Assembly: GCA_029066845.1 (NCBI GenBank)
Contig: JAIEFR010000002.1
Location: 1 to 64,000 of the forward strand
Source: Clostridia bacterium
GTDB lineage: Bacteria; Bacillota; Clostridia; Christensenellales; Borkfalkiaceae
Length of the DNA stretch: 64,000 nucleotides
Direction: 5' to 3'
Shown: positions 8,170-16,983 of the stretch, piece after piece
Numbering within the stretch: position 1 is the stretch's first letter
Layout: each line of letters begins with the position of its first letter
Notes under the pieces: model-generated
Database searches by the model: none
The model's input: only the letters and a program-made list of their open reading frames with translations
Told to the model about the DNA's origin: nothing
Program-made: the position numbers and the translations under genes

Positions 8170-9774
8170 ATGTGGATATTTATTGATTGGCAGACAACTT
8201 TGGAGTGCGTTCTGATTGCGCTCGTCTTTGCGTGCTTTTTAAGCGTAATAAGCTTTAAGCCGCTCGGCATATTGCAGGGCTTCGGCTATAAGGGCGCAAA
8301 GCTGTTAAGCTGGTCGCGCCGCAAAAGCAATTTAACGCAGGCGCGCTTTTGCCTGCTTGCGCTTGCCACCGTGCTTGCCTGCGCCGTCATATCTCTGTGC
8401 TTCGGGTTTGCGGGTGCGCACTGGTCGGCGGTTATCGGGCTTGCGGCATATCTCATATTCTTCGTGCTCTATCTCTTTGCCGAGGCGCGTCACGCAATAA
8501 AGGGCAACGCAACGCTTACGCCGCGCTTCAAAAGACTGTTTATCACGCTGTGGCTGATATACGCAGTACTCGTCTATCTTGCCGTAACGCTTTTAAATTT
8601 TGCGGAATACGTGTGGGGAGCAAGGCTGTTTGCAACGCTTAAATACTGCGCGCTTGCCGTGTTCCCGCTTGCAATACTTCCTATAATCTGTCTTGCAAAT
8701 CTTATAACGCTGATATGGGAAGCGCCTATAAATAATTCGTACGTCAAGAAGGCGAGGGCTAAGCTTGCGGCGGCGGATATAACTGTCGTGGGCATAACGG
8801 GCAGCTTCGGCAAGACCAGCGCGAAAAACTTTCTGCTTGCGCTGCTGTCCAAAAAATACAGAGTGCTGTCAACTCCGTCGTCCTTCAACACGCCGCTCGG
8901 CATCGCCAAAACAGTCAACGGCGCAAACCTGGAAGACTACGATATTTTCATTGCCGAAATGGGCGCGCGCAGGGAGGGCGATATTGCCGAGCTGTGCAGA
9001 CTGTGCAGCCCCGACTACTCGCTGATTACGGGCATTTGCCCCCAGCACCTGGAAAGTTTTAAAACGCTTGAAAACGTAGTAAAGACCAAGGGCGAAATTA
9101 TTTCGGGCAGTAAAAAGACCTGCTTTATTGCGGCTGACTGCTTTAATTTATTTAAGGATATTGACGGGGATAAAGCGGTTTGCGACTGCGTTTCCGATGT
9201 CGTTGCGGACTGCACTGGCACGGAGTTCACGCTGACTCTCGGCGAGGATAAGCGTAGAGTCAAGACCAAACTTCTGGGTGCGCACTGCGCAAACAATATA
9301 GGGCTGTGCGCGCAGGTTGCCTACGCGCTGGGAGTGACGGCGGACGGAATTGCGGAGGCTATATCCGCGCTGGAATTTGTCGAGCACAGATTGCAGCTTA
9401 TCGAAAGCAACGGCGTGAACATTCTGGACGACGGCTACAACTCCAACGTTGTCGGAGCAAAGGCGGCGGTGGAAGTGCTGCGCTCGTTCGGCGGCAAAAA
9501 GATTGTCGTCACCCCCGGGCTTGTCGAACTGGGCATTCTTGAGGAGAGCGAAAACAATGCGCTGGGCGCGGAGCTTGTCGGTCTGGACTACGTCATACTC
9601 GTCGGCGAAACGCTTGTCGGCGCGGTAAAGCAGGGCTATCTGGACGCGGGCGGCGAGGAAGAAAAGCTTACTCTCGTGCCCTCGCTTGCGGCGGCGCAGG
9701 ACGTAATAAAGGATATAATTCAGAAGGGCGACGCGGTGCTGTTTTTGAACGACCTGCCCGAGATTTATTCCTGA
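8170..9774 (+). CDS. murF: Membrane-anchored MurF-type Mur ligase
   Basis: Probable UDP-MurNAc-tripeptide:D-Ala-D-Ala ligase, the last cytoplasmic step before lipid I. The first 185 residues carry four or five membrane spans, an addition absent from textbook MurF. The Mur-ligase core follows: P-loop GITGSFGKTSAK from residue 208, SFNTPLGIAKTVN, FIAEMGARREGDI, and the C-terminal-domain motif LDDGYNSN. ATG at 8170 is preferred over GTG at 8161 because AAGGG lies 8 nt upstream of it. The next gene is ddl, which makes the D-Ala-D-Ala substrate. Alternative: another amide ligase of the Mur family such as MurT, but no gatD partner is adjacent. Confidence 0.85.
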   Translation: MWIFIDWQTTLECVLIALVFACFLSVISFKPLGILQGFGYKGAKLLSWSRRKSNLTQARFCLLALATVLACAVISLCFGFAGAHWSAVIGLAAYLIFFVLYLFAEARHAIKGNATLTPRFKRLFITLWLIYAVLVYLAVTLLNFAEYVWGARLFATLKYCALAVFPLAILPIICLANLITLIWEAPINNSYVKKARAKLAAADITVVGITGSFGKTSAKNFLLALLSKKYRVLSTPSSFNTPLGIAKTVNGANLEDYDIFIAEMGARREGDIAELCRLCSPDYSLITGICPQHLESFKTLENVVKTKGEIISGSKKTCFIAADCFNLFKDIDGDKAVCDCVSDVVADCTGTEFTLTLGEDKRRVKTKLLGAHCANNIGLCAQVAYALGVTADGIAEAISALEFVEHRLQLIESNGVNILDDGYNSNVVGAKAAVEVLRSFGGKKIVVTPGLVELGILEESENNALGAELVGLDYVILVGETLVGAVKQGYLDAGGEEEKLTLVPSLAAAQDVIKDIIQKGDAVLFLNDLPEIYS

Positions 9775-9797
9775 CCTGTTTATAAAAATTCTGATTT

Positions 9798-9827
9798 CAC
9801 CAAAGCGAATATGCTTTGGTGTTTTTT
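9798..9827 (+). terminator. Intrinsic terminator after murF
   Basis: A 9-bp stem CACCAAAGC (9798-9806) with GCTTTGGTG (9813-9821), a 6-nt loop and a T-run. It separates murF from ddl, so ddl needs read-through or its own promoter; no clear promoter was seen in the 20-bp gap. Confidence 0.85.
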
Positions 9828-9848
9828 ATTTTTCCGAGGTGATAATTT

Positions 9849-10952
9849 ATGACTGAAAAAAGTTACGACGTAGCCGTGGTGTTCGGCGGTATTTCAAGTG
9901 AAAACGAGGTTTCCGTCATCACGGGCACTATGGCGTGCAACGTTCTGAAAAAGGGCGGCAAAAGCGTTCTGCCCGTGTTTATCGACCACGACGGCGTTAT
10001 GCGCGCGGACGAGGGACTTGCCGATATTTCCGTCTACAAAAAGAAAGGCTATATGCAATTTGCGAAGTGCGGCTTTGCCGTCGGCGCGGTGGTGCTGTTC
10101 AACAAAAACGGCAAGCCCAGGCGCGCGGCGGAAGTGGGCGCGGTTTTAAATTGCTGTCACGGCGGCGCGGGCGAGGGCGGCGGTCTTGCGGGACTGTGCG
10201 CAATGCTGGGCATACCCTTTGCCTCCGCTGGGCTGTTCGAAAGCGCGGCGTTTATGGATAAGTATTATACCAAGCTCGTCCTGCAGAGTCTGGGCGCAAA
10301 GACGGCAAAATTCTGCTATTCGCGGGATATAAAGGGGGCAATCGAGGGCGCAAACGCCCTGGGATACCCCGTAATCGTCAAGCCCGCGACGCTCGGTTCG
10401 AGCATAGGCATTGCCAAGTGCGAAAATCAGACCGAGCTGGAAGGCGCGCTGGAAACGGCGTTCGAGTTGGACGACGGCGTGCTGTGCGAGGAGTATTTAA
10501 GCGAGCGCAGGGAGATAAACTGCGCGGCTTACTTTTCGGACGGAAAGGTCATAACCTCGCCGTGCGAGGAGGTGGCTTCCGCGGGGGAGGTGCTCTCCTA
10601 CGACGACAAGTACTGCGGGGGCGGCAGGCGGCTCTTTCCCGCGCCGCTGGACGAGGACGTTGCAATATCGATAAGAAAGGAAACGGCGCGCGTCTATACG
10701 TCGCTCAATATGCGCGGCGTGGTGCGCTTCGATTACATAATCAGCGGCGGCGAAATCTACATAAGCGAGATAAACACCGTGCCGGGGTCGCTTTCGCAGT
10801 ATCTGCTTTCGGAAAGCTACGCCGATTTTTACAAGGTGCTCAGCGGCGCTATCGAACAGGCTAAAACCGATTTTGCCGCGCGCAAGCAAAAGCGCGTTAT
10901 TTCCACCGGAATACTCAACGACATAACGGCGGCTGCCAATATAAAAAAGTAA
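9849..10952 (+). CDS. ddl: D-alanine--D-alanine ligase
   Basis: An ATP-grasp ligase joining two D-alanines for the peptidoglycan stem. The N-terminal motif FGGISSENEVSVITG, the ATP-binding VIVKPATLGSSIGIAK, the omega-loop pair Lys-Tyr in YDDKY (the D-Ala rather than D-Lac type) and EINTVPGS near residue 315 are all present. Two motifs deviate: HGGAGEGGG replaces the usual HGxxGEDG, and Ser-Leu follows NTVPG where Met/Leu-Thr is usual. The start has GAGGTGAT upstream. Close linkage to murF supports the function. Confidence 0.93.
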   Translation: MTEKSYDVAVVFGGISSENEVSVITGTMACNVLKKGGKSVLPVFIDHDGVMRADEGLADISVYKKKGYMQFAKCGFAVGAVVLFNKNGKPRRAAEVGAVLNCCHGGAGEGGGLAGLCAMLGIPFASAGLFESAAFMDKYYTKLVLQSLGAKTAKFCYSRDIKGAIEGANALGYPVIVKPATLGSSIGIAKCENQTELEGALETAFELDDGVLCEEYLSERREINCAAYFSDGKVITSPCEEVASAGEVLSYDDKYCGGGRRLFPAPLDEDVAISIRKETARVYTSLNMRGVVRFDYIISGGEIYISEINTVPGSLSQYLLSESYADFYKVLSGAIEQAKTDFAARKQKRVISTGILNDITAAANIKK

Positions 10953-10964
10953 CCGCTCAAACGC

Positions 10965-10994
10965 TTGCAAGGCGGGGCCGTTTTATAGTAGAAT
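10965..10994 (+). promoter_or_regulatory. Promoter of icd
   Basis: TTGCAA at 10965-10970 and TAGAAT at 10989-10994, 18 bp apart, about 30 bp before the icd start. Confidence 0.65.
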
Positions 10995-11023
10995 GTAGAA
11001 AATAAATTTTCAAGGAATACTAT

Positions 11024-12229
11024 ATGGCTAAAATACGTATGACCACGCCCCTCGTAGAGATGGACGGCGACGAAATGACCCGCGTTCTGTGGAAGTGGAT
11101 AAAGGAAATTTTAATTACTCCCTACGTCGATTTAAAGACCGAATACTACGACCTAGGTCTGCCCGAAAGGGATAAGACGGACGACAAGGTGACGGAGGAC
11201 AGCGCGCTGGCAACCAAGAAGTACGGCGTTGCGGTCAAGTGCGCAACCATAACCCCCAACGCGCAGAGGGTGGAAGAGTACGGCTTAAAGCAGATGTGGA
11301 AGAGCCCCAACGGCACAATCCGCCGCATACTCGACGGCACGGTTTTCCGCGCACCCATTCTGGCAAAGGGCATAACGCCCTACGTCCCCGGGTGGAAAAA
11401 GCCAATAGTGCTTGCCCGTCACGCTTACGGCGACATCTATAACTCGGTTGAAAGCAAGGCGCAGGCGGGGCAGCAGGCGTATCTTCTCATTTGCGACAAG
11501 GACGGTAAGGAGGTGGAGCGCAAGCTCATTCACTCCTTCAAGGGCGACGGCATAGTGCAGGGAGTGCACAATCTGGACGCGTCCATAGAGGCGTTTGCGC
11601 GCAGCTGTTTCAACTACGCGCTGGAAAACAAAATTCCTATGTGGCTGGGCGCGAAGGACACGATTTCCAAAACCTACGACCACCGCTTCAAGGATATATT
11701 CGCCGATATTTACGAAAGCGATTACAAGGAGAAATTCGAAAAGGCGGGCATATATTATATGTACACGCTTATCGACGACGTGGTTGCGCGCGTTATGCGC
11801 TCCGAAGGCGGCGTGCTGTGGGTGTGCAAAAACTATGACGGCGACGTTATGAGCGATATGGTAGCCACCGCGTACGGCTCGCTCGGTATGATGAGCAGCG
11901 TGCTCGTTTCGCCCGACGGCAAGTACGAATTCGAGGCGGCGCACGGCACGGTTACGCGCCACTACTATAAATGGCGCAACGGCGAAAGCACTTCCACCAA
12001 CTCGGTTGCAACCATATGGGCGTGGACGGGCGCACTTGCAAAGAGGGGCGAGCTGGACAATATCCCCGAGCTCACGGCGTTTGCAAAAAAGCTGGAGGCG
12101 GCTACCATTGCCACGATTGAGAGCGGATATATGACGGGCGACCTCATTCCGCTTTTCCACCGCGAGGGCGTAACTCCCGTCAAGCTGGACAGCGAAGCGT
12201 TCCTTAAAAAGATTGCGGAAAAGTTATAA
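11024..12229 (+). CDS. icd: NADP-dependent isocitrate dehydrogenase, eukaryote-like subfamily
   Basis: Oxidatively decarboxylates isocitrate to 2-oxoglutarate, supplying glutamate carbon and NADPH. Its 401 residues and the sequence [32 protein letters not shown] and [14 protein letters not shown] place it in the homodimeric subfamily that includes animal IDH1 rather than the E. coli type. Substrate-binding Ser/Arg residues (SPNGTIRR) and the metal Asp residues ([10 protein letters not shown]) are visible. It stands alone with its own promoter and a downstream hairpin; no citrate synthase or aconitase is adjacent. Confidence 0.95.
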   Translation: MAKIRMTTPLVEMDGDEMTRVLWKWIKEILITPYVDLKTEYYDLGLPERDKTDDKVTEDSALATKKYGVAVKCATITPNAQRVEEYGLKQMWKSPNGTIRRILDGTVFRAPILAKGITPYVPGWKKPIVLARHAYGDIYNSVESKAQAGQQAYLLICDKDGKEVERKLIHSFKGDGIVQGVHNLDASIEAFARSCFNYALENKIPMWLGAKDTISKTYDHRFKDIFADIYESDYKEKFEKAGIYYMYTLIDDVVARVMRSEGGVLWVCKNYDGDVMSDMVATAYGSLGMMSSVLVSPDGKYEFEAAHGTVTRHYYKWRNGESTSTNSVATIWAWTGALAKRGELDNIPELTAFAKKLEAATIATIESGYMTGDLIPLFHREGVTPVKLDSEAFLKKIAEKL

Positions 12230-12243
12230 TAATTAAAAGCTAA

Positions 12244-12271
12244 GCGGCGCGCGTTTTTCAACGCGCGCCGC
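12244..12271. terminator. GC-rich hairpin after icd (copy 1 of a 28-nt repeat)
   Basis: An 11-bp perfect stem (12244-12254 with 12261-12271) and a TTTTCA loop, followed by TTATAATTT. The whole 28-nt hairpin is repeated exactly at 14198-14225. The T-run is weak, so termination may be only partial. Confidence 0.7.
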
Positions 12272-12302
12272 TTATAATTTGCCGTCACAGGCTTGCGATT
12301 AC

Positions 12303-12331
12303 TTGATTTTTCATTTTGGGTGCGCTATAAT
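12303..12331 (+). promoter_or_regulatory. Promoter of the structured leader and lipoprotein
   Basis: TTGATT at 12303-12308 and TATAAT at 12326-12331 with a 17-bp spacer. The expected start, near 12338, coincides with the left arm of the leader's long inverted repeat. Confidence 0.75.
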
Positions 12332-12336
12332 AGCCG

Positions 12337-12470
12337 TGCAACACATTTTAAATCCATAATCAAGGGAGTGCAATGGCAAATACGTACTCTCTACCTTGGT
12401 TATGGGAAAATGTGTTGCAACATTGAGAGATGCGTTTTGCGGCGTGTTTCTCAAAGAAGCACGCTTTTTT
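12337..12470 (+). ncRNA. Unassigned structured leader RNA ending in a terminator
   Basis: From the predicted start site the RNA folds into one long stem: TGCAACACATTTT (12337-12349) with AAAATGTGTTGCA (12407-12419), then CCATAATCAAGG with CCTTGGTTATGG inside it, then GAGTGC with GTACTC at the tip. About 22 nt later comes a 10-bp terminator stem (12442-12451 with 12455-12464) with a 3-nt loop and six T. The lipoprotein start is 16 nt beyond. A TTGAGAGA segment at 12423-12430 can compete with TCTC in the terminator. It matches no riboswitch class I can recall. It is either an attenuator leader or a small independent RNA. Confidence 0.6.
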
Positions 12471-12485
12471 AATTGGGAGGTTTTT

Positions 12486-14183
12486 ATGAAAAAGAAGCTT
12501 TTAATCAGCTTATTGCTTTTTGTGTGCGTGGTTGCCTGTGCTTTCGGACTTGCCGCCTGCAAGACGTTTGGCGGTTTTGATGTGCACGTAAAGAGCGTTA
12601 CGCTTAACAAAACGGAGCTTACGCTCGGCATCGGCTACGAGACAACACTGACGGCAACTGTTCTTCCCGACGAGGCGACCGATAAAACGGTAACCTGGAC
12701 GTCGGAAGACAGTGATATTGCAACTGTCGAAAGCGGTAGAATAACCGGCGTATCGGAAGGCACTACTAACATCACTGCTACGGCGGATGGCGTCAGCGCG
12801 ACTTGTACGGTTACCGTAAAAAAATTGGTTCCGGCGCAATGGATAAACATTGTAGAAAGAAGCTTCGTGCTTTGGAAAGGCGGCGAAACTACCGCTGAAA
12901 CAACCGTTTACCCCGAAAACTACACGTCGGAAATAGTTTGGTCGGTTGCTCCCGAAGGAATTGTCACGATAAATAACGGTAAGATAACCGCATTATCGAT
13001 AGGTAAAGCCACCGTTACGGCAACGATTGACGACAAAAGCGATACTTGCACTGTTGAAGTTACGGAAGACGGCATAATTTATCAATTGAACGAAGACGGT
13101 GGGAGCTATACGGCGATGAATAACTTTGCGGCTATGTCGTCGGATATAGATGAAAGCGAGATAACGGAAATTAAGGTTGCATCGGAGTATAACGGCAAGC
13201 CCGTAACGAGTATCGGCAGATATGCGTTCCAGGCGCTCATAAGCCTTAAAAGTATTTCCATTCCCGCAAGCGTAACCACAATAGATACAAGTTCGATTGC
13301 CTATTGTAATAACCTTGAAAGAATCGACGTTGCCGAAGACAATCCCGAATTTACTTCCGTAGACGGCATAGTTTATAATAAATCAGTAACGGAAAACGTA
13401 TTCGTCCCTTACGGAATAAAGGGTGTTGTAACCATTCCCGAAACTATGACTAAAATCAGCGATTATATGTTCAACAACCGTAAGGAAATTACGGGCGTTA
13501 AAATGCACGACGGTGTAACGGCAATCGGTGAATCGGCGTTTTGGGGTTGCGAGAGAATACACAGTATTACTATTCCCGAAAATATGACCGAAATAGGAAG
13601 CGATGCGTTTCGGGGTTGTACTAAACTTTGGGAAATTTATAATCTGTCGGATTTGAATATCGTGACGGGCGGCGACGTCTGGACTGCAACATACGGGCAC
13701 ATCGGTCTTTATGCGCTGAACATACTGTATACGAAAAATGAGCCGAGTGGCATACACGTGACGGACGGCGGATATACGTTCTACACTACGAGGGATGATG
13801 TATATCTCGTCGATTACGCGGGAGAAGAAGCCGAACCGGTATTACCCGAAAGTTATAACGGAAGCGCGTATAAAATCGCCAAGTATGCTTTTTACGACTT
13901 TGATTTCCTTACAAGCGTTACAATTCCGAACAATATAACGGCAATCGGTGAATCGGCATTCAGTAGTTGCGGAAAGCTCGTCTCAGTAACAATAAGCAGT
14001 TCGGTTATCGAATTCGGTGCCGAGATATTCACTCAATCGGATATGGATATAACTTATAAAGGCACAAAAGAACAGTGGGACGCCATTACGAAAGATAGAA
14101 AGTGGAATTCGTATATGGGGGCTTATACAATTCATTGTACGGATGGAAAATTTGACAAGGACGGCAACCGGATTGCGGAATAA
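12486..14183 (+). CDS. Lipoprotein with Big2 domains and BspA-like leucine-rich repeats
   Basis: A surface lipoprotein of 565 residues, function unknown; adhesion or host interaction is a reasonable guess for this architecture. The signal peptide ends in a lipobox, GLAAC, with Cys25. Two bacterial Ig-like (Big2) domains follow at about 35-115 and 118-190 (VTLNKTELTLGIGYETTLTA, then the second). LRR_5 repeats occupy most of the rest, for example SIGRYAFQALISLKSISIP and AIGESAFWGCERIHSITIP. ATG at 12486 is chosen over an upstream ATG at 12396 because GGGAGG lies 5 nt before it and the signal peptide starts there. Codon use is more AT-rich than in icd or ddl. The gene is flanked by two identical hairpins. 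Confidence 0.88.
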   Translation: MKKKLLISLLLFVCVVACAFGLAACKTFGGFDVHVKSVTLNKTELTLGIGYETTLTATVLPDEATDKTVTWTSEDSDIATVESGRITGVSEGTTNITATADGVSATCTVTVKKLVPAQWINIVERSFVLWKGGETTAETTVYPENYTSEIVWSVAPEGIVTINNGKITALSIGKATVTATIDDKSDTCTVEVTEDGIIYQLNEDGGSYTAMNNFAAMSSDIDESEITEIKVASEYNGKPVTSIGRYAFQALISLKSISIPASVTTIDTSSIAYCNNLERIDVAEDNPEFTSVDGIVYNKSVTENVFVPYGIKGVVTIPETMTKISDYMFNNRKEITGVKMHDGVTAIGESAFWGCERIHSITIPENMTEIGSDAFRGCTKLWEIYNLSDLNIVTGGDVWTATYGHIGLYALNILYTKNEPSGIHVTDGGYTFYTTRDDVYLVDYAGEEAEPVLPESYNGSAYKIAKYAFYDFDFLTSVTIPNNITAIGESAFSSCGKLVSVTISSSVIEFGAEIFTQSDMDITYKGTKEQWDAITKDRKWNSYMGAYTIHCTDGKFDKDGNRIAE

Positions 14184-14197
14184 AGAATAACAAAAGA

Positions 14198-14236
14198 GCG
14201 GCGCGCGTTTTTCAACGCGCGCCGCTTTCGTTTTGC
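14198..14236. terminator. Bidirectional hairpin terminator (copy 2 of the 28-nt repeat)
   Basis: Identical in 28 nt to the hairpin at 12244-12271, here followed by TTTCGTTTTGCTTTT. It lies between the convergent lipoprotein and pdxK genes and could end both transcripts. Confidence 0.8.
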
Positions 14237-14239
14237 TTT

Positions 14240-15040
14240 TTATTTCATTAACACCTTTTCGAAGTTCACGCCGTAAAAGTGGTCGGGGTCGGTTGCTTTA
14301 AGACAGTCGATTACGAATTGACTTGCCGCACCGCAACTTTCCGCAAGGCTATTGCCGCCCAGATAGTTTGCCGTAAACACCGAAGCGAAAATGTCGCCGG
14401 TGCCGTGCCGTTTTGCGGGCAGCTTTTCAAGCAACACTAATTCGTGCTTGCCGCCGCGCAGAATGAGCTCGCCTATTATTCCGTCCTTTTCGACGCCCGT
14501 AATAATAACCGTGCCGTCGGTCAAAGCGGCAAGCTTTTGTGCAAGAAGCAGGGCAAACGCCTCGTCGCAGTTTTCCCTGTATTCGGTTTCGGTCAGAAAG
14601 CAAGCCTCGGTAACGTTGGGCAGAATAATGTCCGCGCGCTTTATAAGCTTGCGCATCTCGGCAACGTACTGCAAATCGAATCCGCCGTAAAGCTTGCCGT
14701 TATCCGCAAACACGGGGTCGATAATTACCGGCGCGCCGCCCTCTGCAAATCCGTCAAAGCACATTTCCGCCAGAGCCATAAGCTCGGCTTTGCCCAGGTA
14801 TCCAAGCAAAAACGCGTCGAACTTAATGTCGTTGTTTTTCCAGTTTTCGAAAATCGCGGGAATTTCGGGGGTGAGGTCCAGATAGCTCCAACCCTTGAAC
14901 ATAGTGTGGTTGGAAAGCACCGCCGTGGGCAGCACGCACGTTTCAATTCCGTAGCGTGAGAGTATGGGCAGCGCAACTGTCAGCGAGCATTGCCCCGCGC
15001 ACGATAAATCCTGCATAGTCAGTATTCTTTTGGTCTTCAT
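14240..15040 (-). CDS. pdxK: Pyridoxal/pyridoxamine kinase
   Basis: A ribokinase-fold kinase that phosphorylates B6 vitamers in the PLP salvage pathway. It starts MKTKRILTMQDLSCAGQCSLT; the S-x-x-G-Q-C-S segment and HGTGDIFASVFTANYL near 215 (GTGD anion hole and catalytic Asp) are diagnostic, and NHTMFKGWSYLDLTPEI matches the PdxK/PdxY family. ATG at 15040 is preferred because GAGGA precedes it; an in-frame ATG at 15064 lacks a ribosome-binding site. Length is 266 residues, normal. It is divergent from a PdxR-type regulator, which makes the B6 assignment strong. Confidence 0.93.
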   Translation of the reverse strand: MKTKRILTMQDLSCAGQCSLTVALPILSRYGIETCVLPTAVLSNHTMFKGWSYLDLTPEIPAIFENWKNNDIKFDAFLLGYLGKAELMALAEMCFDGFAEGGAPVIIDPVFADNGKLYGGFDLQYVAEMRKLIKRADIILPNVTEACFLTETEYRENCDEAFALLLAQKLAALTDGTVIITGVEKDGIIGELILRGGKHELVLLEKLPAKRHGTGDIFASVFTANYLGGNSLAESCGAASQFVIDCLKATDPDHFYGVNFEKVLMK

Positions 15041-15131
15041 AATTTCGTCCTCGTCGGTTGACATTATACTGCAATATTGATATTATAAAAATATCCAAAC
15101 TGATACATTTTTACAATACCAGATAAATTTT
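15041..15131. promoter_or_regulatory. Divergent pdxK/pdxR control region
   Basis: 91 bp, very AT-rich. Minus-strand TATAAT matches lie at 15063-15068 and 15082-15087. No good -35 boxes accompany them, as is common for activator-dependent promoters. PdxR-family proteins usually bind direct repeats in such divergent gaps, but I could not define repeats with confidence. Confidence 0.5.
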
Positions 15132-16499
15132 ATGCTGACCTACGACCTTTCCGAAAAAAATAAATATTACGCACTGTACCGCGCAATACGCCAGGACATA
15201 TTGAGCGGCAACTTAAAGCACGGCGAAAAACTGCCGTCCAAGCGGGGCCTTGCGGAGCACCTGGGCATAAGCGTAATCACCGTGCAGACCGCATACGAGC
15301 AGCTGCTTGCCGAGGGGTATGTAGAGAGCGAGCAGCGGCGCGGCTATTTCGTTGCGCAGGTCGGCGAGGTCAAAAGCGCAAGCCCAGTCTTTGCGGCGGA
15401 GGAGGAGCGGCAGGGCAAAAATTACGCTCTCGACCTGTGTTCGGGACGTGCCCCCGCAAGGCTGTTTCCCTTTTCGGTTTGGACTAAGCTTATGCGCGAA
15501 ACGCTGTCGGAGGAAGGCGAACACCTTCTGGAGCGCGTGCCGTGCGACGGCGACTATTCCTTGAAGACAGCTATAGCTTCCTATCTGTACCGATTCCGCG
15601 GACTGATCGTCAATCCGCGCCACGTCGTAATAGGCGCGGGCGCGGAATATCTGTACGGAGTAATCGTTCAGCTTCTGGGCAGGGATAAGCCCTACGCCGT
15701 AGAAAATCCCGCTTACGGCAGGGTGCCTAATACCTACGCGCTAAACGGTGCAAAGTGCGTTTTCGTTCCCGTGGACGAGCGCGGCGTAAGCGTGGAGGAG
15801 GTGGAAAAAAGCGGTGCGTGCGCGCTGCACGTTTCGCCTTCCCACCAGTACCCCACGGGTGCGATTATGCCCGCCGCAAACCGTTCGCGCCTTATCGGCT
15901 GGGCGGAGCGCACGGGCGCGTATATCATCGAGGACGATTACGACAGTGAGTTCCGTTTATTCGGCAAACCGTTGCAAACTATGGCGGGGCTTAACGGCGA
16001 CAGGGTGATATATCTGAACACCTTTTCCAAGACGCTTGCGCCGTCGATGAGGCTGGGTTATATGGTGCTTCCCCCCGAACTATACGCCCGTTACCGTCAG
16101 ATCTACGGCGAATCCGCCAACGTCGTGCCGCTGTTCGAACAGAAGGCGCTTGCCAAAATGCTGGACGGCGGTTACTTCGAAAGGCACGTCAGCCGCCTTA
16201 AAAACCACTACCGCGGAGTGCGCGCCGCGCTGCTGGAAAGAATAGCCGCACTGCCCTTGGAAAAGCAGGTAATAGAAACGGGCGGAGGGTTGCACATCAC
16301 GCTGCATCTGCCCGGCTTTGCAAGCGACGCGGATATTAAAAGCGCGGCGGAAGAGAGGGGGATAAAGATTAAATGTCTTTCCGATTATCTTGCCCAGCCG
16401 TGCGCGAACGCCGCGGAATATGCGCGCGTTGCCGTAATCAATTATTCGTCGGTGGAAATAACCGATCTGAATGCGGTGGAAACGGGAGGTATAAAATGA
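15132..16499 (+). CDS. pdxR: PdxR-like MocR transcription factor (GntR HTH fused to aminotransferase)
   Basis: A PLP-sensing regulator of B6 metabolism. The first 75 residues are a GntR winged helix (YRAIRQDILSGNLKHGEKLP, then SKRGLAEHLGISVITVQTAY). Residues 95-450 form a type-I aminotransferase fold with the PLP lysine at about Lys300 in NTFSKTLAPSMRLGYM, the Asp in IIEDDYDSEFR and the conserved SPSHQYPTG. Length is 455, typical of MocR proteins. No Shine-Dalgarno sequence is visible. The gene faces pdxK, which it probably controls, and overlaps the following HNH gene by 4 nt. Confidence 0.9.
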   Translation: MLTYDLSEKNKYYALYRAIRQDILSGNLKHGEKLPSKRGLAEHLGISVITVQTAYEQLLAEGYVESEQRRGYFVAQVGEVKSASPVFAAEEERQGKNYALDLCSGRAPARLFPFSVWTKLMRETLSEEGEHLLERVPCDGDYSLKTAIASYLYRFRGLIVNPRHVVIGAGAEYLYGVIVQLLGRDKPYAVENPAYGRVPNTYALNGAKCVFVPVDERGVSVEEVEKSGACALHVSPSHQYPTGAIMPAANRSRLIGWAERTGAYIIEDDYDSEFRLFGKPLQTMAGLNGDRVIYLNTFSKTLAPSMRLGYMVLPPELYARYRQIYGESANVVPLFEQKALAKMLDGGYFERHVSRLKNHYRGVRAALLERIAALPLEKQVIETGGGLHITLHLPGFASDADIKSAAEERGIKIKCLSDYLAQPCANAAEYARVAVINYSSVEITDLNAVETGGIK

Positions 16500-16921
16500 A
16501 GTTGAATTTCGAGCTTGTGCCCGACAGTTGCTGGTACTCCAATCTGCGCAGCGCGCTTCCGCAGGGCGCGTGGGACGTAATACGCAAAAAGGCATACGCG
16601 CGTGCAAACGGCAGGTGTATGATTTGCGGCGCGCCCGCAGTCCGTCTGGAAGCGCACGAACAGTGGGAGTACGACGACGAAAAGGGAGTGCAAAAACTTG
16701 CAAACGTGGTTGCCGTGTGCAGGGCGTGCCACGAGGTTATCCACATAGGCAGAACGCAGCTTATGGGCAGAGAGCGCGAGGCTAGCGAGCATTTTATGAA
16801 GGTCAACGGCTGCACCTACGCCGAATACCGCAAAGCCCTGGGCGAGGCAAACGCCGTCCACCGAGAGCGCAGTCGCCGCGAATGGCAACTCGACGTTTCC
16901 GAACTGCCCAAGTTTATGTGA
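16496..16921 (+). CDS. Small HNH-like zinc protein
   Basis: 141 residues, coupled to pdxR through an ATGA overlap with GGGAGG upstream. Two cysteine pairs, Cys41/Cys44 (CMIC) and Cys75/Cys78 (CRACH), with His54 (LEAHEQW) and His79/His83, resemble an HNH nuclease zinc fold. The first-His position is EAHEQWEYD rather than a classic His-His, so catalysis is uncertain. No restriction or phage genes are nearby. A DNA- or RNA-binding role is equally possible. Confidence 0.7.
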   Translation: MKLNFELVPDSCWYSNLRSALPQGAWDVIRKKAYARANGRCMICGAPAVRLEAHEQWEYDDEKGVQKLANVVAVCRACHEVIHIGRTQLMGREREASEHFMKVNGCTYAEYRKALGEANAVHRERSRREWQLDVSELPKFM

Positions 16922-16933
16922 ATATAAAAAAAC

Positions 16934-16970
16934 GCGCCCGCGCAATTTTCATTGCGCGGGCGCTTTCTTT
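16934..16970. terminator. Bidirectional terminator between the HNH and DUF5050 genes
   Basis: A 12-bp perfect stem (16934-16945 with 16952-16963), loop TTTTCA, T-rich on both sides (A-run at 16925-16932, CTTTCTTTT after). It serves convergent genes. Confidence 0.85.
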
Positions 16971-16983
16971 TGGTTACAAATTT

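Noticed and set aside
12337..12420. Leader before the lipoprotein as a purine riboswitch
   Set aside because: It contains TCTACC, a piece of the purine core, but the other conserved junction bases and the kissing loops are absent.
16496..16921. HNH protein as part of a restriction, phage or defence island
   Set aside because: Neighbours are vitamin B6 genes and a lipoprotein; no methylase, integrase or phage gene is present.
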